This document shows positions 62,812 through 64,000 of a DNA stretch of 64,000 bases, piece by piece (positions within the stretch are counted from its first letter, which is position 1; each line of letters opens with the position of its first letter). The notes beneath the pieces are model-generated. The model had not been told where the DNA came from. It saw nothing but the letters and a program-made list of their open reading frames with translations, and searched no databases. Position numbers and translations under genes: made by a program. The DNA is taken from the NCBI GenBank assembly GCA_021850865.1, contig JAJZKN010000001.1, forward strand, positions 94,834-158,833, read 5' to 3'. This stretch comes from a bacterium. GTDB taxonomy: Bacteria; Patescibacteriota; Saccharimonadia; Saccharimonadales; UBA4665.

Positions 62812-62865
62812 AAACAGAAACAGACTGACGAGAGGGGGTGGGCACCGCTCGTCAGTCTGTTTCTG
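62810..62865 (-). terminator. Strong intrinsic terminator of a minus-strand transcript
   Basis: A perfect 18-bp stem, CAGAAACAGACTGACGAG with CTCGTCAGTCTGTTTCTG (62815-62832 and 62848-62865), is followed on the minus strand by TTTTT (62814-62810). The plus-strand side has no T-tract, so orientation is minus. Loop sequence GCCCACCC can pair with an upstream GGGTGGGC of the same RNA. Confidence 0.75.
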
Positions 62866-63157
62866 CGGACAACCGAAGCTGTCCGCATATATAATCACCC
62901 CTCAAGCCCACCCGGACGAAACATCGCGCAAACTTAAGAATAAGGCGCGTGTCTTTACGTTAAGTAAAACCATTCAGGTTCGTACTTGATCGGGGGATCA
63001 CTTAAAGGGGTTAGTTTGCTTTAGAACGGCGCGTAAGCCCCTAAAGGATTTGGTAGTGGAGGGTAACAACTACATTTAAATCCTGCTCTAAAGCAATCTA
63101 ACATTTGTTAGAATGGGTAAAAGGTGCGTAAGCCATATTTTTTTAAGACCTACAGCT
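62810..63157 (-). ncRNA. Putative ~345-nt structured noncoding RNA
   Basis: The minus strand carries a near-ideal promoter (TTGACA-17-TATTAT) and, about 345 nt later, a strong terminator, with no ORF above 60 codons between. Visible structure: a 4+10-bp stem (TTAG/CTAA, TTGCTTTAGA/TCTAAAGCAA; 63011-63101) enclosing GGATTT/AAATCC and GTAGT/ACTAC helices; a CGCGC/GCGCG hairpin (62925-62949); and a 9-bp hairpin capped by a cUUCGg tetraloop (62865-62886). There is also an 8-bp contact between 62906-62913 and the terminator loop. I looked for tmRNA (TTCGA T-loop, CCA end), RNase P (GAGGAAAGTCC) and SRP RNA cores and found none. A highly diverged known class remains possible. Confidence 0.55.
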
Positions 63158-63161
63158 GGCT

Positions 63162-63190
63162 ATAATAGCAAATATATGTTTTTATGTCAA
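63162..63190 (-). promoter_or_regulatory. Consensus sigma70 promoter for the minus-strand RNA
   Basis: On the minus strand TTGACA (63190-63185), 17-nt spacer, TATTAT (63167-63162), preceded by TGC as in extended -10 promoters. It is the best promoter match I found in the window. Predicted start near 63157. Confidence 0.7.
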
Positions 63191-63221
63191 TACTTATTAA
63201 TGTTTTGTTAATTTTGTCCAT

Positions 63222-63251
63222 TTGATGCAATGATCGTGCTTGTGTTAAAAT
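63222..63251 (+). promoter_or_regulatory. Promoter of the small membrane protein gene, leaderless
   Basis: TTGATG (63222-63227), 18-nt spacer, TGT-TAAAAT (63246-63251). The ATG at 63259 is 8 nt downstream of the -10, so the message has no leader. Confidence 0.6.
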
Positions 63252-63258
63252 AGCTGCT

Positions 63259-63432
63259 ATGAAAATGGTAATATCTTTTAGTATTCTTGTTTTCAGTTCG
63301 ATTGGCGGCTGGATTGGTCAAGTTATGGACAAGGGCAACTGGTTAGGCGGCTGGTCGTTGCTGATAGGAACCCTCGGGGCGTTTATGGGCGTCTGGATAG
63401 GTTATAAGGCAGGAAAGTATTTTGGCGTTTAG
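63259..63432 (+). CDS. Small glycine-rich two-TM membrane protein
   Basis: 57 residues, too short for the ORF track: MKMVISFSILVFSSIGGWIGQ..., with two membrane helices rich in Gly (SSIGGWIGQVMDKG, GTLGAFMGVWIGYKAGKYFG). The glycine spacing resembles AtpI/glycine-zipper small proteins that pack tightly in membranes. It has its own clear leaderless promoter, which supports expression. No ribosome site, as expected. topA follows 86 bp later. Confidence 0.65.
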   Translation: MKMVISFSILVFSSIGGWIGQVMDKGNWLGGWSLLIGTLGAFMGVWIGYKAGKYFGV

Positions 63433-63482
63433 TTACATCTGTAGGTTCAAGCGCGCCCCACGAGTTTGTCCGGCAATATTAA

Positions 63483-63511
63483 TTGCATTCTAATATTATT
63501 GTGCTTAAGAT
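63483..63511 (+). promoter_or_regulatory. Promoter of topA, leaderless
   Basis: TTGCAT (63483-63488), 17-nt spacer, TAAGAT (63506-63511), then exactly 6 nt to the ATG at 63518, so +1 is the A of the start codon. Confidence 0.65.
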
Positions 63512-63517
63512 GTATAG

Positions 63518-64000
63518 ATGCCCAAAAATCTTGTTATCGTAGAAAGCCCGGCCAAAGCCCGCACGATTGAGCGGTTTTTAGGCAATGACTATATCGTCAA
63601 AAGCAGTTTCGGTCATATTCGTGATTTGCCAAAAAAAGGCCTAAATGTCGATATTGAACATGACTTTATGCCTAGGTATGAAATTTCTTCCGATAAAAAA
63701 ACTATAGTTCAAGACCTGAAAAAATTAGCTAAAGATACGAATGTACTGTTAGCTAGCGATGAGGATCGCGAAGGTGAAGCCATAGCCTGGCATTTAACCC
63801 AAGCACTTAATTTAGATCCGGCTAAAACTCAGCGAATTGTTTTTCATGAGATTACCAAGCCGGCTATTGAAGAAGCAATTAAAAACCCGCGAACGGTTGA
63901 TTTACATCTCGTGGACGCTCAGCAGGCCAGGCGAGTACTTGATCGGCTGGTTGGCTACGAGCTAAGCCCGATGCTATGGAAGAAAGTCCGGACCGGACTA
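63518..64000 (+). CDS. topA: DNA topoisomerase I, 5' part
   Basis: 161 codons in window, cut by the right edge and absent from the ORF track. [42 protein letters not shown] and [21 protein letters not shown] are the Toprim signatures (catalytic Glu and the DxD pair), and [25 protein letters not shown] matches the gate domain. It relaxes negative supercoils. Transcribed from a leaderless promoter. Confidence 0.95.
   Translation, partial: MPKNLVIVESPAKARTIERFLGNDYIVKSSFGHIRDLPKKGLNVDIEHDFMPRYEISSDKKTIVQDLKKLAKDTNVLLASDEDREGEAIAWHLTQALNLDPAKTQRIVFHEITKPAIEEAIKNPRTVDLHLVDAQQARRVLDRLVGYELSPMLWKKVRTGL

Noticed and set aside
62810-63157. tmRNA, RNase P RNA or SRP RNA as the identity of the structured RNA
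   Set aside because: I looked on both strands for the universal TTCGA T-loop with CCA end, GAGGAAAGTCC and the SRP tetraloop region and saw none. A covariance-model search would be decisive.
1-64000. CRISPR array
   Set aside because: No set of regularly spaced short repeats with unique spacers, and no cas gene. The only internal repeats are in coding regions.
1-64000. Recoded TGA (genetic code 25)
   Set aside because: TGA ends well-supported genes, for example the receiver at 53289, and conserved Gly positions are not TGA.

Overview
The window looks like a chromosome segment of a Patescibacteria/CPR bacterium, most compatible with Candidatus Saccharibacteria (TM7). This is inferred from gene content, not from a marker phylogeny. 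The signs are dense coding, many small membrane proteins without recognisable families, a DUF5661 protein, membrane sortase, VKOR, MarP-like protease, a WhiB protein, a complete oxidative pentose-phosphate gene set, and frequent leaderless promoters. TGA is used as a stop (for example the receiver protein ending at 53289), so the recoded CPR genetic code 25 does not apply.

Layout. 1-7.3 kb: a DHA2-type MFS exporter cut by the window edge, then mostly unknown or small membrane proteins. 7.8-13.2 kb: an exopolysaccharide-like block (secreted NodB deacetylase with three carbohydrate-binding-like repeats, a processive GT2 synthase, a small membrane protein, a GH16 glucanase). 13.4-16.6 kb: an SDR oxidoreductase and a cytoplasmic GH15 glucoamylase. 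16.6-25.1 kb: small membrane proteins, Bcp peroxiredoxin, iron-permease-family protein, a second MFS exporter, a sortase-type surface protein, an HtrA-like protease, a Y-family polymerase with a small partner, and a GH25-like protein. 25.4-28.9 kb: an RRM RNA-binding protein with a switch-like leader, then pgl-gnd-zwf. 28.9-32.8 kb: MarP-like protease, VKOR, MacB-type ABC transporter. 32.9-34.9 kb: tRNA-Ser, a long WhiB protein, a Cys-rich secreted protein. 35.0-41.1 kb: an alpha-2-macroglobulin-like surface protein, a small membrane protein and a membrane-anchored Clp-type double AAA+ ATPase. 41.1-44.4 kb: pyrH, exonuclease III, HAD phosphatase, NnrD-like protein, tRNA-Leu. 44.4-54 kb: sortase, PEGA protein, gltX, DUF3048 protein, a histidine kinase/receiver pair and a TylF-type methyltransferase. 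54-57.1 kb: a gene-poor accessory patch with a nonsense-interrupted ORF, a C39-like peptidase and a RelE/Phd toxin-antitoxin pair, next to tRNA-Glu. 57.2-64 kb: a second kinase/receiver pair, an RsuA-type pseudouridine synthase, der, pth, and the start of topA.

How it fits together. Intracellular alpha-glucan is probably cleaved to glucose by the glucoamylase, and hexose phosphate is oxidised by Zwf, Pgl and Gnd to supply NAD(P)H and ribulose-5-phosphate. The envelope is heavily represented by anchored surface proteins, sortase, polysaccharide synthesis and cleavage, and two receiver-only two-component systems.

The least explained elements are: (i) a putative ~345-nt structured RNA on the minus strand (62810-63157), with a near-consensus sigma70 promoter and a perfect 18-bp terminator hairpin, between pth and topA; (ii) two mutually exclusive hairpins over the RRM gene ribosome-binding site; (iii) the A2M-like / membrane Clp ATPase pair; and (iv) a WhiB domain on a long N-terminal extension.
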